This document shows, in pieces, positions 15,984 through 25,760 of a stretch of DNA of 64,000 nt. A program made the translations under genes and the position numbers. The notes under the pieces were generated by a model. It did no database searches. It had not been told where the DNA came from and was given only the letters and a program-made list of their open reading frames with translations. The DNA comes from Pseudomonadota bacterium (GTDB lineage: Bacteria; Cyanobacteriota; Vampirovibrionia; Obscuribacterales; Obscuribacteraceae), in NCBI GenBank assembly GCA_021325555.1, contig JAJPGY010000005.1, positions 62,001-126,000 on the forward strand, written 5' to 3'. The stretch's first letter is position 1. Every line of letters starts with the position of its first letter.

Positions 15984-18680
15984 TGGCGCCCGGACCGGCT
16001 TGCCGGCGCGCCGGCAGATCCACTTCCGGCCCTCCTCCAGCAGCGCCATGCCGGCCATGAAGGGTAGCATGAACAGCCAGAACCGCGGCGGCAGCGGCGC
16101 CGTGTGCCACACCGCGTTTCCAAACGGAGTATAGCCGATGACGAGCATCAGCAATATCTCCGAGCAGATCCCCCAGATGAGCAACCGGTTGGTGAACGGT
16201 CCGAGCGAAAGCACCGATTGGCGATCGCTGCGGCACATGGAGGAGTTGACGATCTGCATGCAGATGAGCCCGCAAAGACAGGCCGTGGTGGCCTGGCGGT
16301 ACAGCGGATTGTCGGCGCCGAGCGGCTGCCCGTACCGCCAGAGGCCGGCTGCGAGCACGAAATGATAGGCCGACATGGAGCCGGCCGCTACCATCAACCC
16401 GAGGAAGAGGTAAGCGCGCGCGAGCAGGGGAAGGTCGAAGAGCCCCACCTTGCCCGAGCGGGGCGGAACCTTCATCACCGCCCGATCCGGTTTTTCGGTC
16501 CCCAACGCCAGGGCGGGCAGAATGTCCGTGCCGAGGTCGACGCTGAGTATCTGCAGGACGCTGAGCGGAAGCGGCACGCGCAGAAGGACAAACGCCAGGC
16601 AGGGGACAAGCTCGGCTATGTTCGAGGCCAGGACGTAGGTGAGGAACTTGCGGATGTTGGCGAATACCGCCCGCCCTTCTTCCACGGCGTTGACGATGCT
16701 GGCGAAGTTGTCATCGGCCAGAATCATGTGCGCCGACTCCCTGGCGACGTCCGTGCCGGTCAGGCCCATGGCGATGCCGATGTCCGCTGCTCTCAAGGCC
16801 GGGGCATCGTTGACCCCGTCGCCGGTTACGGCCACGATGTGCCCCTTGCGCTTCAGCGCTTCGACTATGTGCATCTTCTGGTCGGCGTCGGCTCTCGCGA
16901 AGATGATCTCCGGGGCGCGAAGGATGAGGAGCAGCTGCGACGGCGACATGCGCCTGAGGTGCGAGCCCGTGATAATCACCGGCCGGTCCGATTCGACCAG
17001 CTTGATCTCGGATGCGATGGCGTGCGCCGTCTGAGGGTGGTCGCCGGTGATCATGATTACCTTGATCCCGGCCTCCTTACACTTGCGGATCGCCTCTGGC
17101 ACCTCAGGTCTCGGCGGATCCTCGAGACCGATCAACCCGGCAAGCGTGAGGTCCGACTCCAGCGCGGACTGATCGTATTCATCGGGGACGACCTTTTGCG
17201 CGAGGGCCAGCACGCGCAGGCCATTCCTGGCCATCTGCTCCTGCGTCTCAAGGAGCCCGGCCCGCAGCTCCTCGGTCATCTCCGTGGTGCCGGTCTCGGT
17301 GTCAATCTTCCGGCACAGCGGCAGAAGCAGCTCCAGCGCTCCTTTGGTGTAGAGCACCAGACGGCCGTCCTGCCAGCCTAGGATCGACATCCGTTTCCGC
17401 TCCGAGTCGAAGGGAAGCTCATCGACCCGGCGGGATGGCTGCAGCCCGGGCGATGACGCGCGCGCGAACTCCACGAGGGCGACCTCGGTCGGATCACCGG
17501 CAAGGTATGGCCGCCCGTTCCTTACGGTCTCCTTGACGTTGTGGCAGTTGATGGCGATCTCGCACAGGCGCTCGAAAACGGCGCCCTCGGCCGGGACAGG
17601 GCTCAGGCGCCCGTCAATGTCTATGGTGCGCCCGCAAAAGTGCAGCCGGCGAACGGACATGCGATTTTTTGTCAGGGTGCCGGTTTTGTCGGTGCAGATG
17701 ACGGTGGCGCATCCGAGCGTCTCGACCGACGGCAGATGGCGGATCAGGGCGTTTCTCTTGGCCATGCGCTGCGAGCAGGTAGCCAGCGCCAGGGTTACCT
17801 CCGGGAGCAGCCCCTCGGGAACCAGGGCGACGATGATTCCCAGGGCAAAGAGGGCGTTGTCCCAAAAGGTCAAACCGATCGCCTGACCGACCAGGAAGAA
17901 CAAGACCCCCACGATCACGGCGATCGAGGCGATAAGCCGGCTCAGGCGAACAATCTCCCGCTGCAGCGGGGAGAGCGGCTCGCCTTCGGTCGACTGCGTC
18001 AGCCTGGCGATCTTGCCGAACTCCGTGTGCATCCCGGTGGCGAAAACGATGGCGGTGGCCTCTCCGGAGAAGACGGAGGTGCCGGCAAGCAAAACGTTCT
18101 TGCTGCGGAAAATCTCCTCCTCCTGGCAGACGCGCGCGTCCTTCGGCGCCGGCTGCGATTCACCGGTGATGGTGGCGTTGTTGACCCTGAGCGCGAATGA
18201 TTCCAGGATCCGGCAGTCGGCGGGGATGTCATCCCCTTCTTCCAGGCAGATGATGTCTCCGGGCACGAGGTTCTCGGAAGGCACGGTGGTAAGCTGCCCG
18301 TCGCGCAGCGCCTTTGCCTCATGAGGGATCAGCTTCTGCAGGGCCGCTATCGCCTGCTCCGCCCGGAACTCCTGCCAGAAAGAGAAGACGCCGTTGATGA
18401 CGATCACGCCGATGATCGCGACGCCGAGCGCGGCCATGCCCCCACCGGGGGCCTTCCACTCGGCGAAGAAGGCGATGGCCGCCCCGCACCAGAGGATAAC
18501 CGCGAAGAAGTGGGTAAAGCCCCGCAGAAAACGCAGGAACATGGGCTTGCGCTTGAGCCTCTCGATTCTGTTCGGGCCGAACTCCAGCAGCCTTCTTCCG
18601 GCCTCGGCGGCGGACAAGCCCCGCGCACTGCTGTGCAGTGACTCAACTACCTCCGAAGCAGTTAGCTGATGGATTTTCAC
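15972..18680 (-). CDS. P2C-like cation-transporting ATPase (Na+/K+-ATPase-like, 902 aa)
   Basis: Membrane ion pump with TGES (172-175), PEGLLP in M4 (288-293) and the phosphorylation site DKTGTLT (Asp331); the hinge TGDGVNDAP follows. M4 PEGLLPEVTLALA and M6 SVDLGTDILPALALG closely match the corresponding segments of eukaryotic Na,K-ATPase alpha chains, so Na+ or K+ is the likely ion, unlike the pump at 2754-5552. The predicted start is a GTG with a poor Shine-Dalgarno. The gene has a recurrent-palindrome site 47 bases upstream that overlaps the acyltransferase stop codon, which argues for its own promoter inside the gene cluster. Confidence 0.92.
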   Translation of the reverse strand: MKIHQLTASEVVESLHSSARGLSAAEAGRRLLEFGPNRIERLKRKPMFLRFLRGFTHFFAVILWCGAAIAFFAEWKAPGGGMAALGVAIIGVIVINGVFSFWQEFRAEQAIAALQKLIPHEAKALRDGQLTTVPSENLVPGDIICLEEGDDIPADCRILESFALRVNNATITGESQPAPKDARVCQEEEIFRSKNVLLAGTSVFSGEATAIVFATGMHTEFGKIARLTQSTEGEPLSPLQREIVRLSRLIASIAVIVGVLFFLVGQAIGLTFWDNALFALGIIVALVPEGLLPEVTLALATCSQRMAKRNALIRHLPSVETLGCATVICTDKTGTLTKNRMSVRRLHFCGRTIDIDGRLSPVPAEGAVFERLCEIAINCHNVKETVRNGRPYLAGDPTEVALVEFARASSPGLQPSRRVDELPFDSERKRMSILGWQDGRLVLYTKGALELLLPLCRKIDTETGTTEMTEELRAGLLETQEQMARNGLRVLALAQKVVPDEYDQSALESDLTLAGLIGLEDPPRPEVPEAIRKCKEAGIKVIMITGDHPQTAHAIASEIKLVESDRPVIITGSHLRRMSPSQLLLILRAPEIIFARADADQKMHIVEALKRKGHIVAVTGDGVNDAPALRAADIGIAMGLTGTDVARESAHMILADDNFASIVNAVEEGRAVFANIRKFLTYVLASNIAELVPCLAFVLLRVPLPLSVLQILSVDLGTDILPALALGTEKPDRAVMKVPPRSGKVGLFDLPLLARAYLFLGLMVAAGSMSAYHFVLAAGLWRYGQPLGADNPLYRQATTACLCGLICMQIVNSSMCRSDRQSVLSLGPFTNRLLIWGICSEILLMLVIGYTPFGNAVWHTAPLPPRFWLFMLPFMAGMALLEEGRKWICRRAGKPVRAPVIL

Positions 18681-18718
18681 CTCGATGCGACCCGGATTTG
18701 CGGCCCCGCCATCCTCGA

Positions 18719-18736
18719 ATCATCCTTCAGGGCGAT
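18719..18736. promoter_or_regulatory. Recurrent palindrome, site D (upstream of P2C-like ATPase)
   Basis: ATCATCCTTCAGGGCGAT matches 14 of 16; a two-base insertion would align the right half even better (GGgcGATGA). It is centred 47 bases from the ATPase start and overlaps the stop codon of the upstream acyltransferase gene. Confidence 0.5.
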
Positions 18737-20085
18737 GACAGCGCCTGGTAGCTCTCAGACTGGCTGGTCACGTAGAAGGTCTTGCGGCGGGCGTCCAGCT
18801 GCCGCAACATGAGGGTCAGCTTTGAGGACAGGGCCTGGGTCAGCCGTCTTACCGTGTTTGCCTTGTCCCGTTTGTACTCTTCATGGAACTCCAGAAGATC
18901 GAGCGGCCCGCCGACATCGATGACCACCGACCGCGGTCCTTTGATCGTGCGATGGCCGAGGACCTCCTCCTCGAAGAGATCGATCAGCTCGGCCAGCTGC
19001 TCTTGAGTCGCCGGGTCCTTTATCTGTCCTTCATAGATGCCGATGAAGTTGATCACGCGATGCAGGTCCCTGGCCAGCGACCTCAGCTGCTCGGCTCGTT
19101 CGGCCGCCTCCTCCTTCAACTGGGAAGTGCCTGGCGGCTCTTTAGCGTAGCGAAGATCGTAAATCCTGCTCAGCAGCGTCTCCGCCCACTCGAGTTGCGT
19201 GCCGCCTGGCGGCAGCTCGACGCCGATGTTCGCGGCAACCTGCCTGAGCACGGTCGAGCGCAGCCCGGAGATCCGTTCGTTCAAAGAGGCGTTCGGCTCC
19301 GGCGTGTAGCCGTACCGTTTCTCCAGATCGAACAGGATGCAATGTGCCACACGGCGCAGGCGGTTGTAGAGGGACTCGCCCGCAGGGGCGGTGATTCCCA
19401 GCTGCTCCTCGAGCTTGCTGGTGCAGCTTTCCAGCACGTCCCGCACGTCGGTCCGGTAGACGTACTTGATGGCCAGCGGCAGGATGTATACCGATGTCTG
19501 CCTTCCCTGTCGGGCCAGCTTGTCGAGGGCGGCCAGGCCAATCTGGACCGCCCCTGGTTTCAACGGCAGCAGTGCATCGCTGTCGTGGCTGATCTCCCCT
19601 TCCGGGAAGATGACCACCTTCTTTCGCCCTTCCACGATCAGATCCCTTGTTGCCCGGAACGACGCGTAGTCGGGCGCGCCCCTGATGATCGAAAAGCATC
19701 CCAGGTGCTGAAGCCATTGCTGATTGATTCCGCGGGCGTGGAAGAGCTCCCAGGCGGTCATGATATTGAAGCTCTCCCGCACGGCCCGGGAGAAGGCGAA
19801 GATGATGTCCGCGTCATCCTCGCTGGGATGGTTCGGGCAGATGATCGTCCGCTTCCCCTTCAACCTCTTGAAGCGCTCGAGCCCGTCGTCGACAATCTCC
19901 AAGTGGGTGTCACCGTGCCGCACCCTGATCACGGCCGGCGCTAGGAGCTGGGCCAGCGAGATCAAAACCGGCGAGTCTTTCGGTGGTTCAAAGGTGCGCA
20001 TATTTTCCATCCTGCGGCGAAAACTCTCATCTCTAAGATAACGAAGGCTGGACGTGGCTGCCTCGCTCGGGGGACTGATAGCCAT
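18727..20085 (-). CDS. PlsC-like 1-acylglycerol-phosphate acyltransferase domain protein (452 aa)
   Basis: An N-terminal lysophospholipid acyltransferase domain has the catalytic NHPSEDD motif (HX4D) and the substrate motif FPEGE. The C-terminal half (about residues 250-452) is a helical, charged extension not typical of PlsC, ending with KLTLMLRQLDARRKTFYVTSQ. It may acylate lysophosphatidate or a related lipid at the membrane. The start at 20085 overlaps the upstream phosphoribosyltransferase by 53 bases and has AGGGG nearby; an internal ATG at 20007 is the alternative. Confidence 0.82.
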   Translation of the reverse strand: MAISPPSEAATSSLRYLRDESFRRRMENMRTFEPPKDSPVLISLAQLLAPAVIRVRHGDTHLEIVDDGLERFKRLKGKRTIICPNHPSEDDADIIFAFSRAVRESFNIMTAWELFHARGINQQWLQHLGCFSIIRGAPDYASFRATRDLIVEGRKKVVIFPEGEISHDSDALLPLKPGAVQIGLAALDKLARQGRQTSVYILPLAIKYVYRTDVRDVLESCTSKLEEQLGITAPAGESLYNRLRRVAHCILFDLEKRYGYTPEPNASLNERISGLRSTVLRQVAANIGVELPPGGTQLEWAETLLSRIYDLRYAKEPPGTSQLKEEAAERAEQLRSLARDLHRVINFIGIYEGQIKDPATQEQLAELIDLFEEEVLGHRTIKGPRSVVIDVGGPLDLLEFHEEYKRDKANTVRRLTQALSSKLTLMLRQLDARRKTFYVTSQSESYQALSSP

Positions 20086-20737
20086 TGCCCCTGAGCGCGG
20101 CCACGACCTCGCGGTCCTCGACCTGGTGGAAGTCGTTGTAGAAGAAACCTACCGCCTGAAAGTCGAATGGCATGAAAAGGGCGACGAACAGGTCGCACTC
20201 GTCATTCAGGAGCCGTTTCGCGTCCCAGGAAGCGACCGGCGTGGCGACGACAAGCATGCCGGCGCCGCGCATCTGTAACGTTCTCAGGGCGGCGAGCACG
20301 GTCATGCCCGTGGCGATGCCGTCGTCCACCACGATGACCACCCTTCCCTCCAGCGGGGGCCTGTCCTGGATGGACGCAGCTTGCAGCCAGTGGCGCTCCA
20401 GCTCCCTGGTCTCCTTGATCAATCGGGATTTTTGCTGCTCGATGTAGCCCGGCGTCACCCCGAGCCTGATGACCAGCTTGTCCTCGAGGACGACGATTCC
20501 GTGCGAGGAGACGGCCCCTATGGCCAGCTCCGGCTGAAGCGGCGCCGCAATCTTTTTCGAGACCAGCACGTCCAGCGGGCAGCGGAGCACTGAGGCGACC
20601 TCCGCAGCCACCGGCACCCCGCCGCGCGGCAACCCGATGACCACCGCCTCGGACGGATGGAAATCTTCTTTCGAGTTGAGCGTCTGCGCCACCTTTTGAG
20701 CGAGCCGGCGACCTGCCTCGACACGATTGGAGAACAT
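20033..20737 (-). CDS. Phosphoribosyltransferase-like protein (DosR-regulon type)
   Basis: A 234-residue type I phosphoribosyltransferase fold. The PRPP-binding motif is VVIVVDDGIATGMT, and PRGGVPVA and the SKKI segment are the other family marks. Proteins like this occur in hypoxia/dormancy gene sets; the mycobacterial Rv0571c carries such a domain fused to a dienelactone-hydrolase domain, and a separate hydrolase of that kind lies at 27848-28522 here. Start 20737 is chosen for AGGGAGGGTGA upstream. It overlaps the acyltransferase gene. A half-conserved palindrome site lies 100 bases upstream. The reaction is unknown. Confidence 0.88.
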   Translation of the reverse strand: MFSNRVEAGRRLAQKVAQTLNSKEDFHPSEAVVIGLPRGGVPVAAEVASVLRCPLDVLVSKKIAAPLQPELAIGAVSSHGIVVLEDKLVIRLGVTPGYIEQQKSRLIKETRELERHWLQAASIQDRPPLEGRVVIVVDDGIATGMTVLAALRTLQMRGAGMLVVATPVASWDAKRLLNDECDLFVALFMPFDFQAVGFFYNDFHQVEDREVVAALRGNGYQSPERGSHVQPSLS

Positions 20738-20828
20738 GGCTGTCACCCTCCCTGTCCGGATCGTCATCAGATACGCCGGACGGTTGCCCGCCCGTTCTTC
20801 AAGCATGATCGATCTCCCTGGCCGGTAC

Positions 20829-20846
20829 TTGCACTAAACGGATGAT
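20829..20846. promoter_or_regulatory. Half-conserved palindrome, site E (upstream of phosphoribosyltransferase)
   Basis: TTGCACTAAACGGATGAT keeps the right half GGATGAT. Its left half TTGCAC is identical to that of site F (25603-25620), suggesting a variant class. It is 100 bases from the start at 20737. Confidence 0.25.
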
Positions 20847-20853
20847 CCGGCCC

Positions 20854-23800
20854 TCAACCAGGAGGATGAACCGGGAACGCACGCCCGGAAGGTGCCGGGG
20901 CGGCGCCGGGCAGCGACGCTGATCTGGACGGCGCCATGAAGATCCTGTACAGGGCCGGTATCACCAGGAGGGTGAGGGCCGTGCTGCTGAACAAACCACC
21001 GACGATGACCGATGCCAGCGGCTGCTCCAGCTCCTGTCCGGCCCCTCCCATCATGGCCAGCGGCAGCATCCCCATGCCGGCGGTGAGGGCGGTCATCAAC
21101 ACCGGCGCCACCCTGGTCAACGCCCCGCGCACGATCGCCTCCTCGATCGCGGCGCCGGCATCCAGGAGAGAGTTGATCTGCGACACCAGCAAAACCGTAT
21201 TGCGCGTCGAGATCCCGAACAGGCTGATGAATCCGATAAGCGATCCAATCGTGAGCAGGTTGCCGGTCATCACCACCGAGGCAATCCCCCCGACCGCGGC
21301 GAGCGGGAGATTGATGGCTAGGAGAAAGGTGGCTTTCCATGACCCGACCGCTTGCCGGAGCAGCATGAAGATTCCCAGCAGAGAGAACATCGCGGTCCAG
21401 AGCAATGCTTCGCTCGCCTCCTGTTGCGCGGCGTACTGGCCGGCATACTGCAAGTAGTAGCCGGCCGGCAGCTTTACCCGGCGGGCGATCTTCTCTTTCG
21501 CCTCCGAGACGACGCCGACCAGATCCCTGCCGGCGGTGTTGGCCTGAACGACGATCCGCCGGGCAAAGTTCTCCCTGGTTATGTTGGTCGGCCCTTCGGT
21601 GAGCGCGATATCGGCAATCTGCGAGATAGGGATGCGGGCTCCCGCGGGGGTGTCGATGAGCGTGCTCCTTATGGCTTCGACGTTGGAGCGGTGCGGCTCG
21701 TCGAACCAGAGCCGGAGATTGAAAAGGCGCTGTCCCTCCAGAACCCGGGACATCACCTTTCCGTTGAAGGCGATCTCGACCAGCTCGGCCACGTCGGAGG
21801 AGGACAGCCCGTAGCGGGCGGCGTTGTCGCGGTTGATCTTGATCGACAGCAGCGGCATGAGCACCTGCGGCTCCCTGCGGACGTCCACGGCGCCGCGCAC
21901 GGAGTGCAGGACGGCCGCGGTTTCGTCCGCCAGCCGCCGAAGCTCGGCGAGATCGGGACCGAAGATCTTGATGGCGATTGCCGCCTTGGTCCCGCCGGAG
22001 AGGATCTCGTTCATCCGGTGCATGATGAACGAGCTCACGTCATAGCAGGTTCCGGGCACCTCGGAGAGCCGCTGCCGAATGCCGGACACCGCCTGCAGCA
22101 CCCTGCTCTCATCCGGCTTGAGCAAGATGTCGATCTCCGAGTAGTTGGGGCCTCCCCCGCTGTCATCCATGGGCGCGCGTCCCGCCCATTGAGCGACGGT
22201 GGCGACATCCGGGTCGGCAAGGAGGGAGCGGGTCAGGGCTTTCCCCATGACGGTGGTCGCGTTCAGGCTCTGCCCGGCCTGACCGATCATCGTCACAATC
22301 AGCGTGCTCTGCCGGAACTGCGGCATGAGCGCCTGACCCATCTTCGGAACCAGGAGGACACAGATCGCCACCAGCAAGGTCGAGCTGAGCAGGATCACGC
22401 GGGGATGGCCGAGAACCGCCCGCAGCACCTGCTCATAGCCGCCCTGGACCATCGACATCGTCCACGAGCTGAGAGACGGCAGCTTTTTCTGGGTGCCGAA
22501 AAAGCAGGTGCAGAGGGCAGGGGTGAGGGTGACGGCAACGCACCAGCTAGAGATCACGGTGAGCACGTAAGCAAGCGCCAGCGGGCTGAAAATCTTGCCC
22601 TCCACCCCGGGCAGGAGAAAGACCGGCATGAAAACCAGGCAGACGATAAGCGTGGAGTAGAGAACCGACGAGCGGATCTCGCGGCAGGCCTCGAAGATAA
22701 CCTGCAGGACAGGTTTCGGCGCCGGTGAGCGCTGGTTCTCCTGCAGGCAGCGAAAGACGTTCTGGCAGTCCACCACCGCATCATCGACGGCCTCCCCGAT
22801 GGCGATGGCCAGGCCACCGAGGGTGATGGCATTGATCGAGCCGCCCAGCAGCTTGATCGTGCAGACGGAGGCGATGAGCGCCAGCGGCATGGCCATGATG
22901 CTGATCAGGGACAACCGCCAGTTGAGAACAAAGAGAAAGAGGACGATCACCACCAGCGCCCCGCCCGAATACATGGCCTCCAGCACGTTGTGGATCGAGC
23001 GCTCGATAAAGTCCGCCTGGCGGAAGACGGTGACCACCTGGACATCGGGCGGCAAGGTGCGCTTGATGCCGGTGAGGGCAGCCTCGACCCGTCTGGTCAG
23101 GGAGAGCGTGTCGACGCCGGGTTGCTTGGTGATGTAGAGATAGACCGCCGGCCTCCCGTCGACCATGGCATCGCTCATCCGCAGCGCCGGGCCGATCTTC
23201 ACCCGGGCCACGTGCCGGAGCAGGACCGGCACACCGTCCCTGGTGGCAATCACGGAGGAGGCGACGTCGTTGACGTTTAGGACCCTGCCCATGCCGTAAA
23301 TGGGGATCTGGCGATCCTTGGAGAGTATGAATCCGCCTGGCGGGGCCGTATTGGACTCCTGAACGGCCTGCGCGACCTGGTTCAAGGTCAGCTTGTATGT
23401 CAGCAGCTTGGCCGGGTCGACCAGCACCTGATATTCCTTCTCGTCGCCGCCGTAAACGAGAACGCGCGCCACCCCCGGCACCGAGAGCAGCCGGTTGCGG
23501 ATGTCCCAGTCAGCCAGCGCCCGCAGCTTCATAAGCGGTGTGGTGCTGGGCACGAGCCCTATCTTAAAGATGTCGCCGATTGGCGGGATCGCTGGCAGCA
23601 TCGCCGGCCTGCCGGCGGCCGCCGGAAGTTGCTCGGCGGCGACCAGCAGCCGCTCGTTGACCAGCTGCCTGGCGATGTATAGCGGGGTGCCGAACTGGAA
23701 GATGACGGTTATGCTGGATAACCCGACCGCCGAGGTAGATCTGACCAGGCGAGCGCCCGGCATGCCGTTAAGGGTGGCCTCCAGCGGGATGCTGACCGAG

Positions 23801-23988
23801 GCCTCGACCTGCTCCGCCGTCAGTCCCGGAGCCTCGGTGGCGACAAGCACCTGGGGTGGTGCGAATTCGGGAAAGACGTCGATGGTCGCGCTTGCGCAAT
23901 AATTGAGGCCGGCGAGCAGGAGAAAGCCGGCCAGGAACACAACCAGGAATTTATTGGAGATGGACCACTGTATGATCCGGCTAACCAT
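20854..23988 (-). CDS. RND efflux pump, heavy-metal (CusA/CzcA) subfamily (1044 aa)
   Basis: Inner-membrane proton-driven exporter with the duplicated RND layout. The TM4 signature AIAIGEAVDDAVVDCQN is the HME-family form with its acidic residues. The periplasmic loops contain the usual VFPEFAPPQV and GGEKEYQVLVDP-like segments. It overlaps the adaptor gene upstream by 8 bases, so the two are translated together. No outer-membrane TolC-like gene is present. Substrate is uncertain: divalent metals or Cu/Ag are typical of the subfamily, but no metal-binding Met cluster was confirmed. Confidence 0.92.
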   Translation of the reverse strand: MVSRIIQWSISNKFLVVFLAGFLLLAGLNYCASATIDVFPEFAPPQVLVATEAPGLTAEQVEASVSIPLEATLNGMPGARLVRSTSAVGLSSITVIFQFGTPLYIARQLVNERLLVAAEQLPAAAGRPAMLPAIPPIGDIFKIGLVPSTTPLMKLRALADWDIRNRLLSVPGVARVLVYGGDEKEYQVLVDPAKLLTYKLTLNQVAQAVQESNTAPPGGFILSKDRQIPIYGMGRVLNVNDVASSVIATRDGVPVLLRHVARVKIGPALRMSDAMVDGRPAVYLYITKQPGVDTLSLTRRVEAALTGIKRTLPPDVQVVTVFRQADFIERSIHNVLEAMYSGGALVVIVLFLFVLNWRLSLISIMAMPLALIASVCTIKLLGGSINAITLGGLAIAIGEAVDDAVVDCQNVFRCLQENQRSPAPKPVLQVIFEACREIRSSVLYSTLIVCLVFMPVFLLPGVEGKIFSPLALAYVLTVISSWCVAVTLTPALCTCFFGTQKKLPSLSSWTMSMVQGGYEQVLRAVLGHPRVILLSSTLLVAICVLLVPKMGQALMPQFRQSTLIVTMIGQAGQSLNATTVMGKALTRSLLADPDVATVAQWAGRAPMDDSGGGPNYSEIDILLKPDESRVLQAVSGIRQRLSEVPGTCYDVSSFIMHRMNEILSGGTKAAIAIKIFGPDLAELRRLADETAAVLHSVRGAVDVRREPQVLMPLLSIKINRDNAARYGLSSSDVAELVEIAFNGKVMSRVLEGQRLFNLRLWFDEPHRSNVEAIRSTLIDTPAGARIPISQIADIALTEGPTNITRENFARRIVVQANTAGRDLVGVVSEAKEKIARRVKLPAGYYLQYAGQYAAQQEASEALLWTAMFSLLGIFMLLRQAVGSWKATFLLAINLPLAAVGGIASVVMTGNLLTIGSLIGFISLFGISTRNTVLLVSQINSLLDAGAAIEEAIVRGALTRVAPVLMTALTAGMGMLPLAMMGGAGQELEQPLASVIVGGLFSSTALTLLVIPALYRIFMAPSRSASLPGAAPAPSGRAFPVHPPG

Positions 23989-25528
23989 CGCCGCCTTGCT
24001 CCCTGGTGGTGTTGGCGCGCCTGGCCCGCAAAGCGCTCGCGATGATGAGCGTTAACGCGACCCCGAGCACAAAAGCGCCGGCGAAGAGCCAGACGTGTGT
24101 ATACCGATCCCCTTGCTCCTGCCGGCGGTCAGTGTCGCCGGTTATCTGCGCGCCCTGCTGCCCGGACTGGCCGGTTTTTGGCTCGGGCTGTTCGGTTCCA
24201 GGACCGTCTGGCTGATCGGGCTTCACCTTGAAGACCTCGCCGCCTACCTGGAACGCTCCCTCCACGACTATCTTTTCTCCCGACGACAGCCCCTCCCGGA
24301 TCTCGACGAGATTGCCGAAAGAGCGGCCGACCTCGACTGGCCTGGCCTGAAAACCGTCCGGCGTCTCCAGAAGAACGTACGCCTTGCCGCGCTGCTGCAC
24401 GACCGCATCGGCGGGGATGAGCACCACTTTCGACGGCCGGCTCGTTTGAATTCTCACCTGCCCGTACATGCCCGGTTTCAATTTGAGCCCCGCGTTGGGA
24501 AGCTCGGCGCATACGCTCAGCGTTCGCAGGTCCGGGTCCACCTGGCTGGCCAGATAGGACAGGGTGCCGGCAAACTGCTCGCCGGGCAGCGCGGTAACGG
24601 TAGCAATCACCTTTTGCCCCTTGCTGATTCTGGCTATATCAGGCTCATAGACATTGGCTCGAATCCAGACCCGGCTCAGATCGCAGACCACGAATAGAGT
24701 GTTCGAGGGATCAATGCTCTGTCCTGGCGTGGCATCGACTTTCGTCACCAGCCCCTGGTGGCTGCTCCGGATCGGAACGGAGACGACGGTGCGCTTCTCG
24801 CGGAGGATGCGCTCGATATCCGCTTCGCTCAGCCCCAACAAACTCAGCCGGTGCTTGAGCGGCTCCATGGTCAGCTTCAGCTTTTCATGCAACGCCGCCA
24901 GCACCAGGCGGCGCTTCCTCGTCGCGGCTTCCAGCCGGGTGTCGGCAACCTCCAGCTCGGAGAGGGCGGCGTCCAGGTCCTTCCTGGCCAGGATACGTTC
25001 GCTATAAAGCATCTTGATTCTCTGATAATTGGCCGTCGCCAACCGATGTCTGGAGACGGCTTGATTGACCTCATCGTCCAGTACCGCCTGAGAATGGGCG
25101 ATCTCCGCCTGAAGCTGGGCCCTCGACTGCAGCGTCTCCGCAGCCAGCCGATTAATGTCGGGGCTGTCGATCCGGGCAAGCTCCTGCCCGAGCCGCACCG
25201 CATCGCCAAGGCCGGCCAGCCTCATGGAGACGCGCCCGGGGATCACCGAGTGCTGTTTGTACTCGGAATGAGGAATTGCCACGATATTGCCCGGCACGAC
25301 AACCTCGGAGGCCACGGGTTTTTCCTGGACCGCCTGCACCTTCAGATCCACGGCTTCGTTTCCGAGCTTGCTCAATCGAATAACGCCCGCCCGCGCGCCT
25401 TCCCCGGCCGCCGCCGCGCTGTCCGCGGCCAGGCCGGCATTGACGGGCAGGGTCAGCCAGACAAGCAACAAGCCGCCTGTCAGGAAGGAAGGCAGCCGCC
25501 ATGCGGGTGATGTCGGGAGATGCTTCAT
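23981..25528 (-). CDS. Membrane fusion protein (periplasmic adaptor) of the RND pump, with C-terminal TM
   Basis: A 515-residue adaptor. It has an N-terminal signal sequence (hydrophobic run about residues 15-34), a lipoyl/barrel-sandwich domain, an alpha-hairpin (about 120-220, Leu/Ala/Glu-rich coiled coil) and beta-barrel domains (VWIRANVYEPDIARI, LKLKPGMYGQVRI). The C-terminus is odd for the family: a Gln/Gly/Asp-rich linker is followed by a hydrophobic helix (VWLFAGAFVLGVALTLII) and a basic end. It is translationally coupled to the RND gene. The extra TM helix and the lack of a TolC gene raise the question of the envelope type. Confidence 0.9.
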   Translation of the reverse strand: MKHLPTSPAWRLPSFLTGGLLLVWLTLPVNAGLAADSAAAAGEGARAGVIRLSKLGNEAVDLKVQAVQEKPVASEVVVPGNIVAIPHSEYKQHSVIPGRVSMRLAGLGDAVRLGQELARIDSPDINRLAAETLQSRAQLQAEIAHSQAVLDDEVNQAVSRHRLATANYQRIKMLYSERILARKDLDAALSELEVADTRLEAATRKRRLVLAALHEKLKLTMEPLKHRLSLLGLSEADIERILREKRTVVSVPIRSSHQGLVTKVDATPGQSIDPSNTLFVVCDLSRVWIRANVYEPDIARISKGQKVIATVTALPGEQFAGTLSYLASQVDPDLRTLSVCAELPNAGLKLKPGMYGQVRIQTSRPSKVVLIPADAVVQQRGKAYVLLETPDGFQARPVEVGRSFGNLVEIREGLSSGEKIVVEGAFQVGGEVFKVKPDQPDGPGTEQPEPKTGQSGQQGAQITGDTDRRQEQGDRYTHVWLFAGAFVLGVALTLIIASALRARRANTTREQGGDG

Positions 25529-25602
25529 GTGAATCGGCGGTGAGACATGTCGGACCTTCAGACCCTGATAGTCCCAGCATGAACGATCTGCCGGGACGGG
25601 TC

Positions 25603-25620
25603 TTGCACACAGGGGATGAT
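25603..25620. promoter_or_regulatory. Half-conserved palindrome, site F (RND operon / USP divergent region)
   Basis: TTGCACACAGGGGATGAT shares both TTGCAC and GGATGAT with site E and is centred 83 bases from the adaptor start. A separate imperfect match, TTCATCCCATAGGCTGAA at 25628-25645 (11 of 16), lies 124 bases before the divergent USP. The 230-base intergenic region holds no gene. Confidence 0.25.
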
Positions 25621-25760
25621 TTCGCCCTTCATCCCATAGGCTGAAACCAAATCATTCTATGTATCAATGCGGAATCCGCCGCCGTGGGCGAGGATAGGGG
25701 AATGATTCGGACGGTCGGCAGAAATTGTTTGAGTGGTTCATCGCCGGAGGTCGCCAACCA

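Noticed and set aside
19810-19835. Another palindrome-like TCATCC...GGATGG
   Set aside because: It lies inside the acyltransferase coding sequence and its spacing differs by two bases from the consensus.
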